Assembly: GCA_001643675.2 (NCBI GenBank)
Contig: LSRY02000023.1
Span: 1 to 64,000, forward strand
DNA from: Monocercomonoides exilis
Taxonomy: Eukaryota; Preaxostyla; Oxymonadida; Polymastigidae
DNA length: 64,000 bases
Direction of reading: 5' to 3'
Shown here: positions 57,801 through 62,057 of the stretch, one piece after another
How positions within the stretch are numbered: the stretch's first letter is position 1
Layout of the letters: each line of letters begins with the position of its first letter
The notes under the pieces: model-generated
What the model saw: only the letters and a program-made list of their open reading frames with translations
Databases searched by the model: none
What the model was told of the DNA's origin: nothing
Translations under genes and position numbers: made by a program

Positions 57801-58901
57801 CACCATGTTGCTCAGTCAGTTCCACAGACACCAACTGCTTCATCGCTCGATATTAGCAATCGTGAAGCACAGTTTTCTAGCTCCTCAACTCATCGACTGA
57901 TCCGTCCGCATTCGTATGTTGAGTCGCCAAAGCAACCGTCACAGCCATTTCACAGCATTTTTGAAAGCGAATCGCTGTATGCTACGCAATCACAGCTTTC
58001 GCTCCCAAAAACACTTCTACCAAAAGCATCTGCATCACATTTATTTGATTCAAATTATTCTGGATACAATTTGCTTGGGCTCAATCCTGCTAATTATTTT
58101 CCATCTTTTTCTTCATCTTCGTTTGCCTCTTCAGGGAGAACTCGTTCAAACTCACAATTACATTCACTGCTGAATCCTTCCTTATTCCACTCTTGTTCTG
58201 TTGCGCGTATTGAATACCTGCGACCCGAGCAGCCAGTCTCCTTTGATCAGCAGCCTTTGGTTGCACTCGACATTCCACCTCCAAGTCCAGAGTCAACACA
58301 CTCTCCTCTGACATTCTCGACTTCTGAGAGCGTCAGGCATGCACAGTCTCGAAGCGTGTCTACTCCTTCTTCTCTTTCATCGCGCCTAACTTCGACCACT
58401 TCACAATCAAAAACCCAACAAACGACAACGATTACATCAGGAACCGATCACTTTCATTCATTGTTTGTTGCAAATCGTAGTAACAAAGAGAAGCTTACAA
58501 TGGAAACAATTGCTGGTTGGGTTTCTTCCACACTCTCGATCTGTGATACAAGATCATCTTTATTTGAATTACTTGCCAAACAGCAAACAGATGTGAATAC
58601 AGTCCCTGCAGTAAATGTTTCGTACAAAGATAATATTGATGAAAAGGTAATAACTAATTTGGATTCAAAGCACATTTTTTCTTCTCCACGACGGATATCA
58701 TATATTTCTTTGCATTCTCAACCAACCTTTTTGCAAAATATTTGTTCTTTCCCTGATTCAAGCTCTCAACACTGTGAAAGGTCAATCTCCAACAATGAAA
58801 AGCAAGTATTTCCATTAATAATCAAAACTATTAGCTCTTTTCCCTCATCGAAACAGTTTTCTGAAATTACTCATTTTTTCTTTCTGGAATCTGATAATTG
58901 A
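42819..58901 (+). CDS. Giant intronless low-complexity protein, 5360 residues
   Basis: Single 16-kb ORF without an intron; not recognised. Residues 1-190 look helical and repeat-like (armadillo/HEAT-like in flavour). Most of the rest is disordered: Ser-rich, with Glu/Asp runs (about 350-420), Ala-Ser repeats near 560 and Pro/Ser stretches. Set in this are islands of ordinary composition that look folded, at about 1023-1098, 1152-1238, 1547-1625, 3278-3368 (RIGRLAIQRITPQQYLHSIL), 3976-4061 and 4198-4425 (VSYLQAVAFITEACPELVPL). A basic cluster near 4563-4588 (SKSKRRYATTGTKSKKFRKQ) could be a nuclear-localisation signal. There is no signal peptide. Two hydrophobic patches (near 3335-3365 and 5020-5045) are too isolated to call membrane spans. 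The pattern of helical islands joined by disordered linkers suits a large scaffold; this is inference. The uninterrupted frame through so much repetitive DNA argues that it is translated. Confidence 0.85.
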   Translation: MTFLSDSDLLLSFFKAESTSKAITDLEIFSKLPSNIIIRWIEPILHILFTLIEHISENIPTCESCIRIICILLDNTDESGFKLIESRVFTSYLEEKFSFQNVGLKLLKYLKSIITVHSEDTDPLQGVNLFRLLPTFFKLCVSSHFLLTLTQNENNKTSLTQILDSLSSSLSSFFTQNVQCGEQNLENNDFLTTVSNFDPFPFVPRWVVQELQNTHPSALKGVIESKDSISESNKAFTCDENSALKEQRKTATVRFNMEGNTQHSPYLRTSSNNVKHKASQLYAQDGYLTDDVNQLYLQSRYSQDQFLMDTPRSMEDESEQKRGGRKHRSAQLQFEPIPKRDGEGKRQFGLRAMEDEYDEEEGGEMQLEEAEKESEFDTGIEGNAEEEEEEIDGIQLRQSEYKAANRSIERKEEYEEESNEMAPVPLNQSSYENVHSEEYSSAFPFGASSQPSHLMTEQNYHCNDVHFIQTQGKNEQSSGFSLHSSPFQLDSQHNNSTPASYSSLFQSPFSAHNFIPPFLPRFSPIVRTQSDSSSFPSFTQSSFITNQTLTLTRTPSASASASASASASSSSEGAQHKRHSSFLSISDSVLQSPSEQPASTDCEYIPDDNTGFSLFDPIECEEGSDASEDVQLLCSDGQTANKMKLQAVRWMQLLGLDEEELVEIGLSDGSSRKTQKKQLNDKDRSNQTDKLNQTSLSPKVSAACECSDANNTEKMPNEAKTEEKKISSPQSTHLSSASQIPPSLPPQTSASNTPSLASASLASLQASLLQAPNTSSSTSFSFSSSVPSSRPISPSQTPTSSTSLASVPSRFTISPLFANSIRTPTPSQLTPLSRASHSTHAQFHPPEPADNTMPFGALLLGEGKSSSKDDETEKNQRRLQMQLMSEIRATKKKENREKEKEKEKGDVHSKNAVSFSGRNSVQLETKSLHVSPHREGERLTPALLQLTDKLDFGGKEEVTRATTETDVEIEGEGEEGECEEEGSEERRGRGREGERGEDASIEMDIDTQSLDDEADALAENRIPLLSEAEKEQLLFYAPILGDETPLFQINSDATVFSSALLSFRANEWLDEAIFGIKKRIRQTEKKLEQIEEENKMFVSDENGIIAEKEGEVDAAADDENDENKKSYQTKQKHKFFPSQPSIPSDAPSSFMAEYLHSLISTLHSSLHRLSSFRNQLKSTDANSVSLSSLLSLLPPNVIRLIQPELSFVSETKALFSSLTTWLLSAARSVERRVELLLPETSAINSSSSSTKSRKNRNSNRWSVSPLLFAVISPTSSLSLPSQSVCSDTASHQPPHSLTSSPTPPLSMAPYSPCPPASPAPMPHSAATAISAPHTPFAPLFTSHNQISSANPEPLPPEFFSPFPETVPSIAPSLSSLSSSSSSSSSSASASASSSPPSSVAASASTPLLSPFSPNATISSAQPSQVPPPSSHSISPSLLKAQSQHSSHQRSFSSDCSLNMHHPTHFNSSCHSRSSSFQCNASSFLLHTLSPFSRLVMFHPQNAMQPSSSSSASSSSSSSDIPSSDVDWYTSFPPFPPFSLSPLNALCFSSDILSLLHSFFSFAQSILSFQQNLLDALLNMASPSVAASVLSQHIARCATALAELPLTGPVLFVLIRLFLFSRRRLESDGNQKEGGEDEEAEEEADEEEGNVNAEDQNSYLAGDPHSSAFVDGAMLHQQSEADAAKSAAASKRVQMCPPSPSVASEYSSTSASDGEATSDFSYAPFSSSVSYLPSSSPSLAQQNSDGQSYRLKSDGSLDVSPQPPLVVSLSCLPATVDMLTDLCLKLTSSYSPPRLVPYSQGDSQSAPRYRLETEVKQPTASPSPIHFSSAGSSAAASALAAAASSLSSELRLRTPSKLNQSQSLSTAAHSTMGEEELPQNRLKKAHSTFLGCGVFLLNTLRWIHSLLRKHQKRSAEGRMKEKEEEEEAEENEYAERHQMRAGMNEWEVPSENEERGKFSSHTDASDEEDQMNADQNEEVAFSSSTVTGKTASEALFAAVRHFLSRLDDFKNLTLFFFHSFPLAFTAEFQKSITRSYSSAVSNTPGLNQDSSDSASSSSSGTIQPSVRYLSSSDFDVTHLFPFSASLLSDPSSSSSSSSSPFQPPLLSSAAGFMSPSLSFLPPLQCGSQTKQNPPAAAEVISQLEVLRVGEKYFVDQNQIELREICELFSQIVVNCLSLSFTLNNKTDKNHKALLPCDASTPTETPFVSASSSAVSSTSAFAPSTVQRPISKRAPSVVYSLNSTSSYSPSAEHPFQQEFASQLPSSAVTPDSSILHFASAAEQESSRMFDGRNNASGDNQVSSYFEEGGKEEEAEVEEEGLLLEELSHHKRGFLSLYSHTASFGADVDCQLLLEPVDFTLCFGIAILSHTRKIYQSVAFNTQLSANLHSAALQQNQNMMRGNPNSDVYLSQQDVASLKATYPSHISGNPSDSPPRQRSPRTEREKDRERDTSSQGNCFGSTTSSFASSPPSTTPRTVTSSPEDTPSQLNSPGSRLSSPLSPSRASVSTSFNIDTQPQNSSSTALFDNPFQTDTKGSLHKQTSALSDENVPEKSTDSFYIPLIEKRVLRKSFALLNCFAKFMSLLPSHLRQQAEECTEKEEIHIESNEAENENYKAEKEMENDNNSEEQEEEKQRNAIISKWIPKESANAFHEHYFTIKSSHFLQSLSSLSSIYGEITPLCGLNTAEKDELLKPFRPGCNEASQKNEQMNERSSMQLANQQFPVISAEFESSEGENGRNVNVEKKLEEQQHNSTNAEKELSRIKELLQSNKNTSSKKEMYSIAGGTVHVFYDSLAERVMLMLFTIVPHAMELAVVLEKEEGRQAVEEQQRIQRSYDEMWSRHNAMGEGEGERIEQTDSRGAKRKDRRSIESASEFDEQEANGRERRMTKDSSLDSDLGDNNEWRTIRDENDFDEFILGEQGNSNRQFGANDERDDSNRGTFTDDGNAFQSAFHSPGSSTISQEQMHQQDISSASSLSSSSDLLDSFENAAAGSSSRPAIFDDVFGSQNDAAMSQQWTTDGSSSASQPSAAFRNHATPSHSGSNGKTQVLTPTSMSQPFFTPAEPSLDGSSENQSFKQHQESSYSVDGSDVLTATSPAVLRSIKTSTAVDQNYSSSDSVELSMRESRKLGRSHSESDISSIHVNVDEVLGTSNTPRSRSAKDTNALPVTSVDSESLTTNQQQSPSLSSSASLPDFSRPATTATQKPIHRRSASDTCTTHSASSKLQEKHTADMQESGASYSDSSYVNKQSVANRNEAWSSYSSEKRRATRAHQTSSEKLVVLNSTQLTLSLCAMVQRIGRLAIQRITPQQYLHSILEHTRPNYITTFFDTILSMGGIPSEAANNTAATLLSFVSVSMIGSIFCAVIVAPLLSQCSGECQFGSPEESKNYSQTPYLGESDLNSKIEQNPPQIKQSLDVFGNPQHLININSSFNQSPGKNQFHPESDSLIQMHYAQSPDPNKYVKSTKTSELFLSHPLCDSYCLPFTYLEHEKELEEMLGRWSETLVFAYFIYFQMFLGNNIWRMEQIRSLKDATLQEEEEQTTRRSTSRTGERKSGSRNDCSNIQTYVDDQKDQSTMCMAWDMSRLLVTIERSCTLIVQSLQLCDLRAESESECILMQQAKQLLTDEPTIKTQDEAACTEQNKFQGDYMNDPPFKPSSQFASECTTHCSTPPLHFKDSSAIPRELNSIYSSEYQVQQKRQNKIHIFRSDPFPNDVMDSAAQYLPNSCLSIQSSLCFIASLFLKQSESPNNHQQSMAQAGSDSYPQQQLLDNQQSGNHTTSGALSFDSSTTTEGYRIQPSDDPSNCYEPEDDVAPSASRKSWSPSRLVPSDYFPSLLSNQPTNSAHSSVSSTPLLSSSRLHKASDGFGNVPSNQNVTKQNTPLLSQFDINSLFTHTPHNSLHRDSFFSIASTLSSSSKIPQYPPPIPSFASESSYSDHPIDRFPTPSNAFSALQPILASEFNSLSQKKPTNQQQSKILPPFFCSSSLVSFLLRNKKAFFSLFLRYPMFSFRTLLHHKDILSANLFNSNTSERNLMFDTAMCNAATRFISNRAYSFISAWLTLIRMTPNLSSTSVKSVTNSHPASFWYSISLSFFSSFLMRCINNFNSPFSSLDSRNALQLPRSSALLLVAAEAWQSCTALTQNMLAVQKQHASLGHFYLKWTEHLLSSSLSSAQSDTSLLSIVHPTPFEPILPSSPSISFTLAEKELKKGKRFLDLIEMERRMLVDDFIPVMQKDKASTANVLRSLNTLRTFLSENRKKTQTNDSIYFLLGVASSDSAISGVWRAVFSLPSKLSSAMRSLPLSPSTEEHSPLAVSYLQAVAFITEACPELVPLPAIPSLLCLMSPRQMSTFNLLSLFSLSHRSHPLYGLIIPLVPLDALQLSQLDEMISSSRRQNILTADLATLEKETDSTFIASSCYSAKKMIHHLSFPFNESNSLSSPHPSPLQSMIPSPFSSAASLPPASLQSSRHSFALDAQQTSSKNKSSILLTKRRHSLSDSEFVNQKSRLVVKDTFKTALLEFTSAKNNTKHNRRSSWALGQDAHENATLADQIATLTANEGKEIGRKQSHSKSKRRYATTGTKSKKFRKQKALKLIDNILGEEPANGNMMKGSGRFIIDEDELKDTENKEENVANDNSSKENKDKKIEFGLLKQEGKETTVFEENKDHRAKALQRYHSLKVQIPAQPEQEVTRTQSISVEVSPSPLASAANNSFNGTGGNHRQDEIQPSSCFTHQRESNSMGCGNSLPEISYFRLPTLQEMQEMVKSIEELFHVRISFEVDGKEQTSDSSSSLQSLADVCGNQHSRNIRDPTLLCENEENNKGLPSAPLTCDTPSAVVEPVKSLTKTKSSKSTSSETSQTIKTELLGNELLAQSSQQIMHDLFDTNNSSPQISSSSSFQQLQISIPSTRGQNVQTTTDGAAATSQISFSQDEKSTAAASSLQLSLSPPSFSNSLTIPSLEGFTQDESQQSLSQVFDEDPNQKVLSPVRHCTWSIPLSSPTTKHHVAQSVPQTPTASSLDISNREAQFSSSSTHRLIRPHSYVESPKQPSQPFHSIFESESLYATQSQLSLPKTLLPKASASHLFDSNYSGYNLLGLNPANYFPSFSSSSFASSGRTRSNSQLHSLLNPSLFHSCSVARIEYLRPEQPVSFDQQPLVALDIPPPSPESTHSPLTFSTSESVRHAQSRSVSTPSSLSSRLTSTTSQSKTQQTTTITSGTDHFHSLFVANRSNKEKLTMETIAGWVSSTLSICDTRSSLFELLAKQQTDVNTVPAVNVSYKDNIDEKVITNLDSKHIFSSPRRISYISLHSQPTFLQNICSFPDSSSQHCERSISNNEKQVFPLIIKTISSFPSSKQFSEITHFFFLESDN
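44478..44530. repeat. GCATCA-type repeat encoding Ser-Ala
   Basis: TCAGCATCTGCA in tandem, translated as alternating Ser and Ala near residue 560 of the giant protein. It is one of several in-frame microsatellites in the gene; others are TCx runs near 46945-47000 and GAA/GAG runs near 45725-45800 and 47705-47765. Confidence 0.8.
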
Positions 58902-59229
58902 ATTGAAACTTTTTTTTTGAAAAAAAATACGCCGAACGACTAACATAAGCTGGATAACAACAGCAACCAACATCAAGTTTTAAACAATCATAATTGCGAT
59001 TTTTTTGATTATATATTCAGTTTTGTTCCTGCATATCTCAAGTAAAAGGTTTTGAAAAATAACTTTCCAATTGAGACGTGTAAAATAAAAATTATCATAT
59101 GTACTTTTTTTGTTTGAAGCTGCCAATCAACAAAAAGTCCCTGATGAATTTTAGCACATATACAACACTTTTTTGGCAAATGGGGATCAGACGGACGGTT
59201 AAAAAAATGAATTAAAAATTTTGTTATGA
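58902..59229. other. Spacer after giant ORF
   Basis: 328 bases, AT-rich, without coding signal. It separates the stop of the giant ORF from the transposase remnant. Confidence 0.5.
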
Positions 59230-60360
59230 AGCATTTAACTGCAACCAACTTCTGATATTTCATGTTTGAAACAATGTTGTATCAAATAATGATGTGAAAA
59301 ACGAAAAATAAAAAATTGAAGAAAAATAATAATTTGTGGGATCAAATTTTTTATCCTCTTGATATTCTGATGCTGATTCTCCATCTCCTGCCCCAAACTC
59401 ATCTTCATCTGGATCTTCATCTGTTTTTTCAGCCTCTGGAATTGAATACAATATTTTTTTGATGAATGATTTAGATTTCAAAAAAATTTTTTTATTTTTT
59501 TATTTTTATTTTAATTTTTATTTTTTGGTGTTATGAAACATTAACTCAGCAAGGCGATAGTCAAAATATTTATCTCTCACTCCAGATTTTGGAAAAAAAT
59601 TCTGAAATCTCGACCATAAGCTCTCTATATTGTTTGGCAAACTTTTGTGATAGGATCAACAAAGTGAAAGTTATGACATTCATTTTGATGAATATAGTTA
59701 TTGTCCCACAAACACTTTTGGACTGGCCATTCGTCCGAATAGATTGTTGTTTTCGGTTTGATATCTGATAGGATTAACGGTAATAATGTTCTTTTATTTC
59801 TTTTTTCGACTCCAATAATGAAAATCTGCTCTCTCTTTCTTTATCAGCCCTTTCAATTCCTCCAATTAACCAAATTTGAGGCTTCCTCCTTCCTTTGTGA
59901 TATTTCCTTCTTCTCAGCAGGGCTTCATCGAATTCAACAATTCTCCCCTCCCTTCCAATCGCTTCAAAATCTTCAAAAAAGAACTTGTTAGAAGATGATC
60001 TGCAGTGAAAATACCAAAATGAAACTGTTATTCCATCAAGATTCTACAATAAACATGTCTGTGAGATATTATTTATTTGACAGTTTTACAGAAGAATATG
60101 CAATAATTTGTTTAGAGGAATTTTTAATGTTGAAAAAAAAGTGTTGTGATATATCCTTTCAGATTTGCTTCAATTCGATCGTCAGAACTGTCTTCTTGTT
60201 TCAGATCTTTAATAAACACACTTTTTCGAGCCACAATTTGGACAGTTTTCTTCATTCGTGTTAAGCACCTTGTTGATGATCCAGTCGAATGAACATTCGT
60301 TGCATGAAAATATTATGTTCAATACATTTTCTCTTGTTTTGAACAGTCTATGCTCTTCAA
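59230..60360 (-). pseudogene. ISXO2/IS1595-like (Merlin-type) transposase pseudogene
   Basis: Decayed DDE transposase on the minus strand. Near 60320-60220 is a zinc ribbon with two CxxC pairs (SCNECSFDW and ENCPNCGSKKC), followed by an in-frame stop. After frame changes comes FFSTLKIPLNKLLHILL (near 60130-60080), the segment that follows the ribbon in this family. The catalytic domain is well kept from about 59945 to 59640: VEFDEALLRRRKYHKGRRKP with the first Asp, GGIERADKEREQIFIIGVEK, LLPLILSDIKPKTTIYSDEW with the second Asp, and HNFHFVDPITK. One base is then missing, and the last catalytic residue lies in another frame in IESLWSRFQNFFPKSGVRDK, ending YRLAELMFHN (about 59525). An acidic coding-like stretch at 59470-59330 (EKTDEDPDEDEFGAGDGES) may be its C-terminal tail. 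Terminal repeats were not identified. Confidence 0.88.
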
Positions 60361-61096
60361 CATCACTCTATAAATCGATTTCAAATAAGTTTTAATATTT
60401 GATTTGATATTAACACTTATTGAATTAATGAATATTTGTACATAAATAATATTTATTATTAATGGGTTCATGAAAATTTCAGAATATTCAACATACGCAC
60501 TTTTTAAATATTAACTCAGAAATATGAAAGTATTTCATATCTATATGACACGCAATGAATGAAAAAAGATAAAAATTTGTTGATTTATTCTGGTCGTATG
60601 ATACTCATTTGCCACTTTTTTGACAAGTTTTATTAGATATTTTTAAACATCAGCATCACCTTTGAAATAATGAGCTCACATCTGAAAGTGCCAGACACTT
60701 TTTTTACGTGTGAGAGACAAATGATTATGTAACTTGTCATGTCACAGAGGTATATTCAATAATGTTGTGTGAGCACAATTTTGAATGATAAAAATACTCA
60801 TTTTATCTTCGAACAATGATATATGGGGGAAAATTTGGACTTTCAAGCATTTTTTGCACAAGGGATTGAAAAATGACTTCGCTCATAACATTTTTTTTTC
60901 TTTCTCAGATTTCAAGAAAAATTTGATTTTCATATCTGTAAACAGGCATTATTGAAATCAAAACATTAAATTTTCCAATAATTCACGAATAACAAAAAAT
61001 TGAACCATTTTTTTTTTTATGTTTTTTGATCTCAAAAAGTCAATGAAAAGTGTTAAATTTTTCAATGAAAATGCTTGAAGTGAAATATTTTGCACC
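60361..61096. other. Gene-free stretch with a small inverted repeat
   Basis: No gene seen. Text near 60838-60855 (ACTTTCAAGCATTTTTTGCA) recurs inverted near 61064-61096 (AAAATGCTTGAAGTGAAATA followed by TTTTGCACC). This gives a weak ~250-base foldback that abuts the palindrome to its right. Confidence 0.5.
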
Positions 61097-61502
61097 ATAT
61101 AGTTAGAGTTAATAATGTTGGACACTTTCAATTACTGTGGACAGTGGAATTATCTCAACAACCGTTGAAAGTTGCTTTTTGAAAATTAACCCAATAATTC
61201 TCCCAATGAATACAAACTTACAAGTCAAACAGAAATGAAACAACTTTCTCTGTTGGGGAAAAAAAACATATTTAATTTTCGGAGAAACTCGGAGAAATAA
61301 GATTATGCAAGTTTCTCCGAAAATTAAATATGTTTTTTTTCCCCAACAGAGAAAGTTGTTTCATTTCTGTTTGACTTGTAAGTTTGTATTCATTGGGAGA
61401 ATTATTGGGTTAATTTTCAAAAAGCAACTTTCAACGGTTGTTGAGATAATTCCACTGTCCACAGTAATTGAAAGTGTCCAACATTATTAACTCTAACTAT
61501 AT
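61097..61502. mobile_element. 406-bp near-perfect palindrome (foldback MITE)
   Basis: Two 192-base arms (61097-61288 and 61311-61502) are inverted copies with no mismatch in the stretches I compared, around a 22-base loop (61289-61310). Arm ends read ATATAGTTAGAGTTAATAAT and, in complement, the same. Even the 8-base A run in one arm is matched by 8 Ts in the other. The loop begins TCGGAGAAAT and so partly repeats the last bases of the left arm. No coding capacity. Because the outer ATAT is itself palindromic, a TA or ATAT target duplication cannot be separated from the element. Confidence 0.9.
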
Positions 61503-61529
61503 CATTAAAAATGCAAGCAATTTTTACGG
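61503..61529. other. Short spacer between two inverted-repeat elements
   Basis: 27 bases of AT-rich sequence between the palindrome and the next inverted-repeat element. Confidence 0.4.
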
Positions 61530-61872
61530 TTCTTTCCCAATAGGTGGACATAACTCTTAATAAACATATTTTTCTGTGAAAATCATAAAAATTATAAATC
61601 AAAAATTTGTTAACAAACTGCTTAACAAATTGTTAATAGCTCTTATAATCACTTTGTTAAGTATTTTTTGATGCTTTTCAATTTTGTGATCTATAAAATG
61701 AAAATATCTTAGGGTTTGAGTTGATAAAAGTGCAACTGAAGAACAAGAATATTTGTTCATGTTTGCATAAAGCTGTTTCATTAGGTTTATTTGGGTCTTT
61801 AGGGTTTTTATTAAGAATATAATAACCTGAAAAATAACTATTTAGGGTTATGTCCACCTCTTGGGATTGTTC
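61530..61872. mobile_element. MITE-like element with ~30-bp terminal inverted repeats
   Basis: The left end reads TTTCCCAATAGGTGGACATA (61532 onward) and the right end, reverse-complemented, reads CAATCCCAAGAGGTGGACAT. The shared core CCCAAnAGGTGGACATAAC is followed by CTTAATAA or CCTAAATA. The ~340-bp interior has no ORF of note. The superfamily is not clear, and no target duplication could be fixed. Confidence 0.65.
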
Positions 61873-62057
61873 TATTTTTTAGAACAAGAACGCAGATAAC
61901 CAGTTCCACTTTCATTTTTCGACTATTATCATATTTTTCTCGTGATTTTCTATTCATCATATTTTATATTTAAAATATCTTTAAACATTCAAAACTCAAT
62001 ACCAACATAAATGAGATTTGATCAATGTCATAAAATAAAAAATTCGAGTTGATAAGC
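61873..62057. promoter_or_regulatory. Upstream region of surface-protein gene
   Basis: 185 bases of AT-rich sequence between the last inverted-repeat element and the ATG at 62058. It presumably contains the promoter; no motif can be named. Confidence 0.4.

Noticed and set aside
43451-58675. Many 60-330-codon ORFs overlapping the giant gene in other frames
   Set aside because: Their Leu/Pro/His- or Lys/Glu-rich composition follows from reading Ser- and Glu-rich codons out of frame.
42819-58901. Recoding of TAA/TAG as Gln, known in some oxymonads
   Set aside because: Conserved genes here (MAK16, aldo-keto reductase, LRR gene) end properly at TAA, and no in-frame TAA or TAG is needed inside any conserved domain.
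61801-61855. Interstitial telomere-like TTAGGG text
   Set aside because: Only isolated TTAGGGTT words, some of them inside the MITE terminal repeat; no tandem array.
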